A stretch of 64,000 bases of DNA, taken from contig JAUSJC010000007.1 in assembly GCA_030647775.1 (NCBI GenBank), positions 53,947 through 117,946 on the forward strand, written 5' to 3'. Under the pieces are notes generated by a model. The model was not told where the DNA came from. It searched no databases and saw only the letters and a list, made by a program, of their open reading frames with translations. The stretch is from Candidatus Curtissbacteria bacterium. GTDB taxonomy: Bacteria; Patescibacteria; Microgenomatia; Curtissbacterales; GWA2-41-24. Positions 48,333 to 56,354 of the stretch are shown here, one piece after another. The translations under genes were made by a program, and so were the position numbers. How positions within the stretch are numbered: position 1 is the stretch's first letter; each line of letters starts with the position of its first letter.

Positions 48333-50596
48333 TTTGATACAAGTTTGTGTTCCGCGCCCGCGATTATCCGGCGGGTTGATTCGATGGCGTCCGGGTTAAC
48401 AGAAACGGAAGTTATGCCCCAGGAAACCAGTTTTTGGGTAAGTTCGGGGTAAATTGAAGGCGCTTGCCCGCAGATTGACGAGGTAATGCCTTCTTTGACG
48501 CAGGTTTTAATAAGGTGCTCGAGTGCCCACAAGACAGACGGGTCGAGTTCGTTAAATTCGCTTGCCACCTCTTCGTTATCGCGGTCGGTGCCCAGAATCA
48601 GCATCGTTAAATCGTTTGAGCCGATGGAAATGCCGTCAATACCTATTTTAATAAATTCCGAAAGGCTGATGACATTTGTAGGAATCTCGGCCATCATCCA
48701 GAATTTGAAGTGCTTGTCTTCGAAAAGGCCGGACGCGCTAACTAGCTCTTTGACGTTTTGAAGCTCTTGCGGGCTCCTGACAAAGGGAATCATCAGGTGA
48801 AGATTTTTGTGGAGCCGGCGCACTTTTTTTATCGCGTCAAGTTCCAGCTTGAATGTTTCGGGATCTTTTATATAACGGAAAGCGCCCCGGTAACCAAGCA
48901 TCGGGTTTGATTCATTGGGCTCAAACATATCACCTCCGGCGAGGTTTCTGTATTCGTTGGATTTAAGGTCGGAGGCTCTATAGATAACCGGCCGGCTTCC
49001 GAAGGCTTTAGCAAAAACGGTAAGCTCGCCCGCCATTCTATCGACAAAAATATCCTCTTTACCGTCTTTTATAAATTTTTTGGGGTGGGTGCCAATTTGT
49101 GCCAAAATAAACTCGGCACGCAAAAGCCCCACGCCATCAACATTTCTGGCGGCGACTTTTGGAGCAAGGTCTGGTTCAGCCAGATTAACGTAGAGCTTTG
49201 TGGCGGTTTTTCTTGGCGGTACTTTGGCGCTTGCCGAAGCACTATTTTGATTTTTTTTATCAGGGTTTAACGCCCCGTTATAGACTATACCCTTGGCCCC
49301 GTCGACAGTGACAACTTGTCCGTTTTTAAGTTTTTTTGTTGCATTGCCGGTACCTACCACGCAGGCGATGCCAAGCTCTCTTGAAACAATGGCGGCGTGG
49401 GAAGTTCGGCCGCCGCGGTCGGTAACGATTGCGCTCGCCCGTTTCATGGCGGGCACAAAATCCGGGTTTGTCATTTCAGTTACCAGAACCATGCCTTTTT
49501 GGACTTTTGAAAGTTCAGCCGCGGATTTAATAATCACTACCGGGCCGGATGCCAACGCCGGTGAGGCCGGAGCACCCTGGAGAATTATAACTTTGGCGGC
49601 TTTTTCCAAATCTGCCGATTCTTTCTTTTCCAGCCGAGGTTCTTTGTTTCCGGTTGTTGTTACCGGCCTTGTCTGGACGATATAGAGTTTGCTATCTTTA
49701 TAGGCCCATTCAATGTCTTGCGGCCAGAAATAGTGTTTTTCGATAATTGAACCGATTTTTGCCAGTTCGATAATTTTTTGATCCGACAGCTTCTGGGATT
49801 TTTTGTAGGCCTTGGCAATCTTGATTTCTTTGTTGCCGCCTGCGCCCCTTACTAATTGTTTATCCTGGGAGACAATATTTCTGGCGATTATTTCAAAAGT
49901 GTCTTTGGCGACTTCATAATGGTCCGGGGTCACCTGGCCTGAGACAATCAGCTCACCAAGCCCGAAGATTGCCTCTATAACAATCTTTTTGGCGTTGGTG
50001 ACGGGGTCGATTGTAAACATGACACCGGAAACGTCCGATTCCACCATTAGCTGGACCGGGAGAGCGATACCGACTTTGAAGTGATCAAACCCTTTTTGGA
50101 CACGGTAGTAGATTGCCCTGGCTTCGAAGAGGGATGCCCAGCCATCAAGGACTGCTTTCTGAAGTTTGCCGGTACCGGATATATTAAGGAATGTTTTTTG
50201 CTGGCCGGCAAAGGATGCTTCCGGTAAGTCTTCGGCCGTAGCCGAGGAGCGAACGGCAACCAGTTTATTTTTACTTTGAGTCAGTTTGTTATAGTAGGAG
50301 TTAACTTGCGATTCGAGCTTTGGGTCAAGCTTTATGCCGCTAATGACCTTTTGGCAAGCAAGTGCTTTATCTGCTAAAAGCGCCGGGTTCTCGACGTCTA
50401 GGTTAAAGAGGATTCCTTTGATTTTGTCTATGGCACCTGAATCTTCCAGAGTACGAAAGTACGCTTGGGCAGTGATAATAAAACCGTTGGGTACCGGTGC
50501 GCCAATTTTATAAAGCTCGCCAAGGTTTGCACCTTTACCACCAACCAGGGCCGTATCGTTTTTATCAATTTCGGAAAACCAAACAAGATCTTTCAC
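48326..50596 (-). CDS. ppsA: Phosphoenolpyruvate synthase
   Basis: The 756-residue enzyme has the ATP-grasp N-domain (GGKGANLGEL, VRSSATAEDLPEASFAGQQ), the phosphohistidine swivel domain (DRGGRTSHAAIVSREL) and the C-terminal TIM barrel with CGQAP. It converts pyruvate and ATP to PEP, AMP and phosphate; in fermentative CPR cells it may run in reverse. It heads the ppsA-eno-gpmI operon. Confidence 0.95.
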   Translation of the reverse strand: MKDLVWFSEIDKNDTALVGGKGANLGELYKIGAPVPNGFIITAQAYFRTLEDSGAIDKIKGILFNLDVENPALLADKALACQKVISGIKLDPKLESQVNSYYNKLTQSKNKLVAVRSSATAEDLPEASFAGQQKTFLNISGTGKLQKAVLDGWASLFEARAIYYRVQKGFDHFKVGIALPVQLMVESDVSGVMFTIDPVTNAKKIVIEAIFGLGELIVSGQVTPDHYEVAKDTFEIIARNIVSQDKQLVRGAGGNKEIKIAKAYKKSQKLSDQKIIELAKIGSIIEKHYFWPQDIEWAYKDSKLYIVQTRPVTTTGNKEPRLEKKESADLEKAAKVIILQGAPASPALASGPVVIIKSAAELSKVQKGMVLVTEMTNPDFVPAMKRASAIVTDRGGRTSHAAIVSRELGIACVVGTGNATKKLKNGQVVTVDGAKGIVYNGALNPDKKNQNSASASAKVPPRKTATKLYVNLAEPDLAPKVAARNVDGVGLLRAEFILAQIGTHPKKFIKDGKEDIFVDRMAGELTVFAKAFGSRPVIYRASDLKSNEYRNLAGGDMFEPNESNPMLGYRGAFRYIKDPETFKLELDAIKKVRRLHKNLHLMIPFVRSPQELQNVKELVSASGLFEDKHFKFWMMAEIPTNVISLSEFIKIGIDGISIGSNDLTMLILGTDRDNEEVASEFNELDPSVLWALEHLIKTCVKEGITSSICGQAPSIYPELTQKLVSWGITSVSVNPDAIESTRRIIAGAEHKLVSKS

Positions 50597-50659
50597 GCAG
50601 ACATAAACTTACCTTCCGATTTAAAATCGGTGTGGGTGAAGATAGCTTTATTGTAGCAT

Positions 50660-51379
50660 TTAACTTCTCAAATATTTAAGCATGAGAAAGGCGGTAAGTT
50701 CCGGTTCTTCTAAACCGGTCTTGCCTGTTTTTATTGCCAAGTCTGCCTTAAGACTTCCGGTAAGGAAATTTTTCAGAGTTTTCAATTCGAATAAGTTTGC
50801 CTGGTTTTTGATCTTGTCCCACTGCCACGGGGCAAGATTCCTGCCGCTGATTTGACCGGCCTGGGAGGCGCTTGCGCCGAGTTTTGCGAGAGTAAGAAGG
50901 ATTAGTCTCGCCGAAATATGCCAAATTAGAGGGTAGCTATAGGCTGCGGGATCAGGGTCTTGTTGATATTCGAGATCACGAAGAATCGACAAGGATCTTT
51001 TGGCATCCGGGGAAAGTGTGTCGAGAAACTGGAAAATAAAAGCCCGGGGTTTGAATGTTTCGACTCTTGCTAAGAGTGCGATAGATTTTATTTGAGCAGG
51101 TGCAATCTCTGCCTGCTCCCAAAAAACTATGGTCGTATCTTTGGGAGTGTTTTTGAAAATTTCATCTTTTACAGTTAACTTTTTGTCTTTTAGGAAATTA
51201 TGCGCAACTAGGATATTTTCGTCCTCCAGAAGCGTGGTGCCAAAAATTGCCATATAGAGATCGTCTCTGGTGTTTTCCTTTGAAAAGTGCAGGCGCTTTG
51301 CCTTGGGGTATGTTTTGATAATTTGCTCGAGACGGATATAGGCGGCAGTTTTATCTTCTCCGTGCAGTAAGTAAATCAT
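50660..51379 (-). CDS. DNA polymerase III delta-like clamp-loader subunit
   Basis: The 239-residue protein has the HolA-like start YLLHGED, a divergent AAA+ core without Walker A, and a C-terminal helical domain with KTGKTGLEEPELTAFLMLKYL, the usual end of HolA. It would open the sliding clamp. It is shorter than typical HolA (about 340), so confidence is moderate. Confidence 0.72.
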   Translation of the reverse strand: MIYLLHGEDKTAAYIRLEQIIKTYPKAKRLHFSKENTRDDLYMAIFGTTLLEDENILVAHNFLKDKKLTVKDEIFKNTPKDTTIVFWEQAEIAPAQIKSIALLARVETFKPRAFIFQFLDTLSPDAKRSLSILRDLEYQQDPDPAAYSYPLIWHISARLILLTLAKLGASASQAGQISGRNLAPWQWDKIKNQANLFELKTLKNFLTGSLKADLAIKTGKTGLEEPELTAFLMLKYLRS

Positions 51380-51380
51380 C

Positions 51381-51635
51381 TCAAACCTTTGTTATTGGCG
51401 AAGGAGTCTTAACGGGTTTTTGGACTTTTATGCCGAATTCGTCTCCTTTTTTGGCAATATCAATATTGGCGTGTTCTATTTGCATTGAGGTTACGTCTTC
51501 CGTAAATTCCTGGCCGTCTTTACCAGCTAATTTAACCTGATCGCCAATTTTTAGATCTCCGCCGGTAAGCTTAACAACGGCGACACCAATTTTGTCGTAA
51601 TAATGGGTAACAGTACCCAATTTTTTATCTGCTAT
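51381..51635 (-). CDS. EF-Tu domain-2-like small protein, probable ATA start
   Basis: The 85-residue product has the beta-barrel pattern of translation-factor domain 2: LGTVTHYYDKIGVAVVKL, LKIGDQVKLAG, SMQIEHANIDIAKKGDEFGI. Relatives start near this point. A perfect ribosome site (AGGGGGTG at 51642-51650) lies six bases before ATA at 51633-51635. A TTG at 51654 would precede the ribosome site. The gene sits between xseB and the holA-like gene. Function unknown. Confidence 0.75.
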   Translation of the reverse strand: MADKKLGTVTHYYDKIGVAVVKLTGGDLKIGDQVKLAGKDGQEFTEDVTSMQIEHANIDIAKKGDEFGIKVQKPVKTPSPITKV

Positions 51636-51660
51636 TTTTATCACCCCCTGACTCAAATTA

Positions 51661-51885
51661 TTATATCTCCTCTACTTCCGAACTCTCATCTTTAAGAATA
51701 GCCGAGATTTTGGTGCTTGCCTCCGTTAATTTATTTTTGCAAAGCTTGTGAAGTTTTACCCCTTCTTCGAGAAGTTTGAGGCCTTCTTCCAAATCGAGAT
51801 CCGGTTCTTCGAGTTTTTGGACAATTTCCTCAAGTCTTTTTAGGGACCGGGTAAAATTAATGTCGTCCGCTGTCTTTTTTGTCAT
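51661..51885 (-). CDS. xseB: Exodeoxyribonuclease VII small subunit
   Basis: The 74-residue helical protein has FTRSLKRLEEIVQKLEEPDL and LEEGLKLLEEGVKL, the standard XseB pattern. It forms the processive single-strand nuclease with XseA, whose gene overlaps by four bases. Confidence 0.92.
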   Translation of the reverse strand: MTKKTADDINFTRSLKRLEEIVQKLEEPDLDLEEGLKLLEEGVKLHKLCKNKLTEASTKISAILKDESSEVEEI

Positions 51886-53078
51886 TTATTTTTAGATTGA
51901 ACTTGTGATGTTAAACTTCCGCGAGCCAATTTTACACCAATGATGTCGCCAAGGACAACGCCCTCAATGCTTTTGACGATCCGGCCACGGCTATCGGTGG
52001 TAATAGAATAGCCGCGGGAAAGAGTATTTTCGGGCGAGAGAATTCGCAGTGATTTGGCAAGGTTTTCCAATTTAGTGGAAGCGTCGGTAATTAAATATTT
52101 TTGCTGATGGGCAAAAGCCTGGGCAATGATTGTCAGACGATGGGGCAGATCCTTAAAATAAGATTTTACTTGCAGAAGCTGGCGGAAATTATAGTCAAGC
52201 TTTTGAAAATTGGCAGAGAAAAAATAGTCGGCACGGATTTTAAGGCGCGTGCCAATGCTTTCCAGTTTATCTATGATCAGCAAATAGCCGTTTGTGACGA
52301 TATTGGCGGCGTCCGTTGGGGTTGAAGCGCGGCGGTCGGCCACCCATTCGGCGAGCGATTCATTGGCTTCATGGCCAATGGCAACAACGGTTGGAGTTTT
52401 CATCTTAAAAATTGCTCGGGCAACCGCCTCATCGTTGAAAGCCGCCAAATCCTCCAGCGATCCGCCGCCGCGGGTAATGACGACTACGTCGAACCCCTCC
52501 CGATCGACCTTTGGAAGAATCGCAAGAAGCTGTGGGATTGATTTTATTCCCTGCACGCGGACATCGGCAGTTGCTAGATCGATAATCGGAAATTTATCAG
52601 TCGTGTGGCGTTTAAAATCATTCCAGGCGTCGGATCCGGCAGACGTTACGACGCAAACTTTTTTAGGGTAAAGTGGGATTTCTTTTTTGTGTTGCTGATC
52701 AAATAGACCTTCGCCTTTTAATTTTTTGATTAATTCCTCAAGTTTTTTAGCTAAAACGCCTTCACCGATGGCTTCCACTTTCTTAATTTTGAACTGGTAC
52801 TGACCGCGGGGCTCGTAGAGCGACAAGAATCCGAAGGCTAGGATTTTTTGGCCAACGAGTTCCGATCCGCCAAAATCTTTAAAGATTGACCCGTCGGCAA
52901 CACAGGGGAGGAGGGCATTATCGTCTTTTAAATCCAAATAAAAGAAGCGCCAGTTGGGGTTTTCTTTAAAGGTCGTAACTTCTCCTTCGACCCAGAGCTC
53001 CATTTGCTCCAGGGTCTCTTTGGCGAAATAATTGACTTCGGAGACGGAGTAGATTTTGCGGTCTTTGTCGGTTTTCAT
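51882..53078 (-). CDS. xseA: Exodeoxyribonuclease VII large subunit
   Basis: The 398-residue protein has an N-terminal OB fold (WVEGEVTTFK), a catalytic domain with TSAGSDAWNDF, VVITRGGGSLEDLAAFNDE and GHEANESLAEWVADRRASTPT, and a helical C-terminal part. It degrades single-stranded DNA. It is the first gene of xseA-xseB. Confidence 0.94.
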   Translation of the reverse strand: MKTDKDRKIYSVSEVNYFAKETLEQMELWVEGEVTTFKENPNWRFFYLDLKDDNALLPCVADGSIFKDFGGSELVGQKILAFGFLSLYEPRGQYQFKIKKVEAIGEGVLAKKLEELIKKLKGEGLFDQQHKKEIPLYPKKVCVVTSAGSDAWNDFKRHTTDKFPIIDLATADVRVQGIKSIPQLLAILPKVDREGFDVVVITRGGGSLEDLAAFNDEAVARAIFKMKTPTVVAIGHEANESLAEWVADRRASTPTDAANIVTNGYLLIIDKLESIGTRLKIRADYFFSANFQKLDYNFRQLLQVKSYFKDLPHRLTIIAQAFAHQQKYLITDASTKLENLAKSLRILSPENTLSRGYSITTDSRGRIVKSIEGVVLGDIIGVKLARGSLTSQVQSKNK

Positions 53079-53159
53079 TTAGGAAAGTATATCAGTTCGG
53101 AGATTCCGGCGAAATATTAAATTTTAAAATTACTATCATTTTAGCCTCATTTTGCCCCG

Positions 53160-53255
53160 TTGACAATGTTTTTTTCTTGTTATATTATATCCAAGCTTAT
53201 CGCAAGATAGGCAATCTGAAAGGGCCCCTCGCAAGAAGGGCCTTTTCTTTTGGGA
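53160..53255 (+). ncRNA. Candidate small RNA 1
   Basis: A consensus promoter (TTGACA 53160-53165, 17 bases, TATTAT 53183-53188) is followed by about 60 bases that contain CGCAAGATAGGC and end in a stem AAAGG...CCTTTT with T-rich tail. No frame is present. The design matches the candidate at 53498. Confidence 0.5.
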
Positions 53256-53263
53256 AAAAATAA

Positions 53264-53329
53264 GATGTCATGCTGAACTCGTTTCAGCATCTTAAATAGA
53301 AGAGATCCCGAAACAGGTCCGGGATGACA
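53264..53329. repeat. GTCATGCTGAACTCGTTTCAG repeat, copy C
   Basis: GATGTCATGCTGAACTCG and CAGCATC arms, then GATCCCGAAACAGGTCCGGG and ATGACA. It is related to copies A and B but lacks the ATATACAGTGCC module. Confidence 0.7.
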
Positions 53330-53379
53330 AGAGTAACCATTTTGCCCCGTTGACCCCGCCAATCTTACTTCTCGCCTTT

Positions 53380-53438
53380 CCCGCCTGCAACCCGCCCAGA
53401 ACTGTGTAGCTGTTGGCGGGTAGCATTGCGGGCAGGTC
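53380..53438. repeat. CCCGCC...GGGCAGG palindromic element, intergenic copy
   Basis: CCCGCCTGCAACCCGCCCAG, then GTTGGCGGG, then AGCATTGCGGGCAGG. The reverse copy lies in the polymerase gene at 57330-57392 with few differences; the ends match the insert in the split tRNA-Gly. Confidence 0.82.
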
Positions 53439-53497
53439 ACTATTATTCATACACGGCTCGAAGAGCGATTTTGGAGGGGCAAGCAAATTTTGATGTA

Positions 53498-53622
53498 TTG
53501 ACAAGTATTTTTACACGCTATATATTGCCTTTTGTAATTACAGCAATGTAGTTACACGGTTGCCGCAAGGTGACCAAAACTGAAGGGGCCTTACCAAAAG
53601 TGAGGCCTTTTCTTTTGGTTTT
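53498..53622 (+). ncRNA. Candidate small RNA 2
   Basis: Promoter TTGACA (53498-53503), 17 bases, TATATT (53521-53526). The transcript has a stem around TGTAATTACA, then CGCAAGGTGACC, CTGAAGGGGCC and a terminator stem AAGG(GG)CCT/AGGCCTT with CTTTTGG. It shares the order CGCAAG, CTGAA, GGGCC with candidate 1. Confidence 0.5.
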
Positions 53623-53695
53623 TAAGTCGCAAAAACATACCAATCGTGGCGTTGGTAATTATTCCTTAATTTTTTTAAAGGAAAGCGTTTTTAGA

Positions 53696-53977
53696 TTAAC
53701 CCTGCGAGTTTTTCTTTTGCATGTAACAATCTCGGCAGTATACCGGCCTATCTCCTGATGGCTGAAAAGGTACTTGCGTATCTTTACCACAATTGCTGCA
53801 CTTTACGTTGTAAAGCGTACGGCCTTGTTGGTCTGTCCCCTCTGACTGGGCTGCGGGCGCATCTTTTGCAACTTCTTCTGCTTTTGGTTCTACATCTGCG
53901 GCTGGCTGGGCAGCTGCTTCATCTGCTGCATCAGCGGCCGGTTCATCTGTTGTTGTTGTTTTATCGTCATCTAACAT
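53696..53977 (-). CDS. CxxC-x17-CxxC small zinc-ribbon protein
   Basis: The 93-residue product has an acidic Ala/Glu/Asp-rich N-terminal half and then CSNCGKDTQVPFQP and YCRDCY, the CxxC-x17-CxxC domain common in CPR genomes. A full ribosome site (AGGAGGTGA) precedes ATG. Role unknown; zinc binding is likely. Confidence 0.88.
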   Translation of the reverse strand: MLDDDKTTTTDEPAADAADEAAAQPAADVEPKAEEVAKDAPAAQSEGTDQQGRTLYNVKCSNCGKDTQVPFQPSGDRPVYCRDCYMQKKNSQG

Positions 53978-54107
53978 TATTTATCACCTCCTTTTTGTTT
54001 ATTATGAGCGAATATCAAAACACCACGGCCTTTAGACCGTGTGTAATTTATTTTACCAAAAATTAGCGGAGAAAACATTTATGCTACAGATCGCTACTTT
54101 CATATAT

Positions 54108-54818
54108 CTAGAAATAGGTGAGACTACGGGCCATGTCTTCGAGAACTTTCCCGCTTGAATCCGCATCTTCTTTGGCATCCTGCTGCTGGTAAATGATCAC
54201 AATCGGATTTTGGGCATCGGGAATTAAAAAGGTTATTTGGGAAAAGCCTTTTGTCGTTGAACCTCTACCCGTAGTTTGCGCCTTTACTTTTTGGACGGAC
54301 TTTCCATTAACTTCAATATTCTGGCTAGTGACGATGATTTGGAGGTCATTGGGATTTTGGTAGTAACCTACGGTTCCCTGCCAATCTTCGGGTTTGATGA
54401 CCTCAAGATATATGGGGGTGAATTGGATATCGGTATCGGCCGGGACCGTAAAAGAGTAAGGGGCGAAGTAATTACATTTCTGACTGTCGTCGTTATAGGT
54501 AGTAAACCAGTCTTTGGGATAAGAGACGCTAAAGCCGTAAGTAGCGTTGGAGCAAAGCTTAACGTAGGAAGCAATGATTGAGTTTGATTGGGTGTCGGCG
54601 GCGGGAATCGGGCTGTCGATCGGCGCGATTGGCCCGGCTTTTGTGGTTGCGCCGCGAACGTTAAGGAGCGAAGCGACGTTTTGCCGAATGGATGTTGACC
54701 CCAAAAGAAAAAACCCCAATCCGTACAAGGCCATAAAAGTAACTGCGAGTGTGATTTTGGAATGTTTTTTAAAAGAAGATAGAGTCAACTTTGATTCCTT
54801 AGCTTGATAGCCTAACAC
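54108..54818 (-). CDS. Membrane-anchored PsbP-like protein
   Basis: The 236-residue product has an N-terminal anchor (about 24-45) and a soluble domain containing YGFSVSYPKDWF, the opening of PsbP/Mog1-like folds, and later GFSQITFLIPD. It probably lies outside the membrane. Function unknown. Confidence 0.7.
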   Translation of the reverse strand: MLGYQAKESKLTLSSFKKHSKITLAVTFMALYGLGFFLLGSTSIRQNVASLLNVRGATTKAGPIAPIDSPIPAADTQSNSIIASYVKLCSNATYGFSVSYPKDWFTTYNDDSQKCNYFAPYSFTVPADTDIQFTPIYLEVIKPEDWQGTVGYYQNPNDLQIIVTSQNIEVNGKSVQKVKAQTTGRGSTTKGFSQITFLIPDAQNPIVIIYQQQDAKEDADSSGKVLEDMARSLTYF

Positions 54819-54852
54819 TCTCTAGCATAGGGAACCAAAGTTGACTCTGTCA

Positions 54853-54926
54853 ACCCCGTTAGAAGTGTGGTCTTTGACATTATCGAGTCGATAAATATCA
54901 AAAATTTTCCGGACTTCTAACGGGGT
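54853..54926. repeat. MITE-like element, second copy
   Basis: Ends ACCCCGTTAGAAG (54853-54865) and CTTCTAACGGGGT (54914-54926) enclose TATCAAAAATTT. It matches the element at 6466-6566 but is 27 bases shorter. Confidence 0.75.
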
Positions 54927-54954
54927 CAATACGTTTTAATTACTTTTTAGATAA

Positions 54955-55152
54955 TTAGGCCGCTTGAGAATCGTCTGCCGGTACTTCTCCTGCAGTCGGT
55001 TCTTCTGCGGGTGGAGGCGGAGCAATCTCGCCTTCTTCTGCCGGAGCAGCCGGCGCACCACCCTGGTCGTCAGCCGGAGCAACAGGCGCTTGGCCGTCAT
55101 CGGTTACCGGTTGACCCGTAGGGTTTTGATTTTGGTCATCGTTCGGATCCAT
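54955..55152 (-). CDS. Small acidic Pro/Ala/Glu-rich protein
   Basis: The 65-residue product is nearly all D, E, P, A, Q and G (MDPNDDQNQNPTGQP...). An AGGAGG ribosome site lies close before ATG. It is probably disordered. Similar acidic peptides are at 6105 and 57920, and a broken one at 11405. Confidence 0.6.
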   Translation of the reverse strand: MDPNDDQNQNPTGQPVTDDGQAPVAPADDQGGAPAAPAEEGEIAPPPPAEEPTAGEVPADDSQAA

Positions 55153-55177
55153 AATATTTTCCCTCCTTTTTTCAATT

Positions 55178-56263
55178 TTACCAAATTGCGAGTGGGGTTT
55201 GTAAAGCCTGTAAAAATTTTGTCCCGGCGGGGAGGTTACTAATAACTTTGATAACGGTTTGAGGTATCTGGTAGGTTTTCGGCTGGGGCTGGTTCTGGTA
55301 GAGATCCGTCAGCTTTGCCTGAAGCGCGTTTTGGGTAATATTAACCTGGGCAAATTTTTCTAAATTCCTCTTTTTATCAAAGACTTTAAGCTTTTGGGAA
55401 AGCAGCTGTCCCGACAAGCCTTCATTCTTAATTTTGGCCTGCTGGAGTATTTGGTAGGCTTTTTCAATTTGGGGGACGCTGTCTTTTTCGGTTTCGTTTG
55501 CTCCGGACAGGGTTTTGGTGATATCGCTTGCGACATTGACCAAAAGCTCGAGGTAAGCAATCTGGGTGTCGTAATAAGTTTTAAAACCGTCCGGAACGGT
55601 GAGACGGGACAGATCGGAAAGGGTAATATTGGCCTGACGTTTTTTGGCTTCATAATAATCGATGATCGGCTGCGGCTTTTGGTTGGGCCAGAGGGTTTCG
55701 TCGGTTAGAACAGGCAGATAAAATCCGGTACCGGAGGCGATAAGAATTTCCCGCTGAAAATTCTGGTCGGCCAAAAAGCCGTCTAAAAGAATTGCGCTTC
55801 CATTGTAGTAGGCGAACAAATCTTTTCTAATTGCCTGGAATTTATCCGGCACTTCCAGCTTGGAAAGCTGGTTTTTTTGCTCCAGTAAACTTTTTTGAGT
55901 CGATTCTACCTGGGAAATTGCCTTTTCGATGTCGTTGAGGCTGACATAGTAACCTTGAGGTGTCGGTGTTGCTTCTTTTAGGATATCGACGGCTTTGACC
56001 TTAGCCCCGGCGACCTGAAACGAACCAATAATCTCCGAGAGCGAGTTTTTGGAAGAGGTAAAACCGCTTATAGCTACTTCCAAATAATGGTTTTCGGTTC
56101 TAAGAGGCGCCTCTTTGTAATATTGCCAAAATGAAAAGGCGCTAGCGGCACCGCCGGTAATAAGAACAAGAGCCAAAAATAAAAAAAGTGTTTTTTGGAT
56201 AAGAGAAGCTTTAGGCTTTTTCTCCAAAACCGAAACGTAATACTTATAAGAGTGGATATGCAT
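55178..56263 (-). CDS. Membrane-anchored helical protein of unknown function
   Basis: The 361-residue product has a membrane anchor near residues 23-45 and a long helical extracytoplasmic part with coiled-coil stretches (SQVESTQKSLLEQKNQLSKL). No family was recognised. It is divergent from the polymerase gene. Confidence 0.65.
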   Translation of the reverse strand: MHIHSYKYYVSVLEKKPKASLIQKTLFLFLALVLITGGAASAFSFWQYYKEAPLRTENHYLEVAISGFTSSKNSLSEIIGSFQVAGAKVKAVDILKEATPTPQGYYVSLNDIEKAISQVESTQKSLLEQKNQLSKLEVPDKFQAIRKDLFAYYNGSAILLDGFLADQNFQREILIASGTGFYLPVLTDETLWPNQKPQPIIDYYEAKKRQANITLSDLSRLTVPDGFKTYYDTQIAYLELLVNVASDITKTLSGANETEKDSVPQIEKAYQILQQAKIKNEGLSGQLLSQKLKVFDKKRNLEKFAQVNITQNALQAKLTDLYQNQPQPKTYQIPQTVIKVISNLPAGTKFLQALQTPLAIW

Positions 56264-56354
56264 GAATTTCTTACTACTAGATTATCACGGTCGGCAAAAC
56301 AAACCAATTTTGACCATTGATATTCGGGTTTTCTTTGGTATATTTAGAGTTAAG

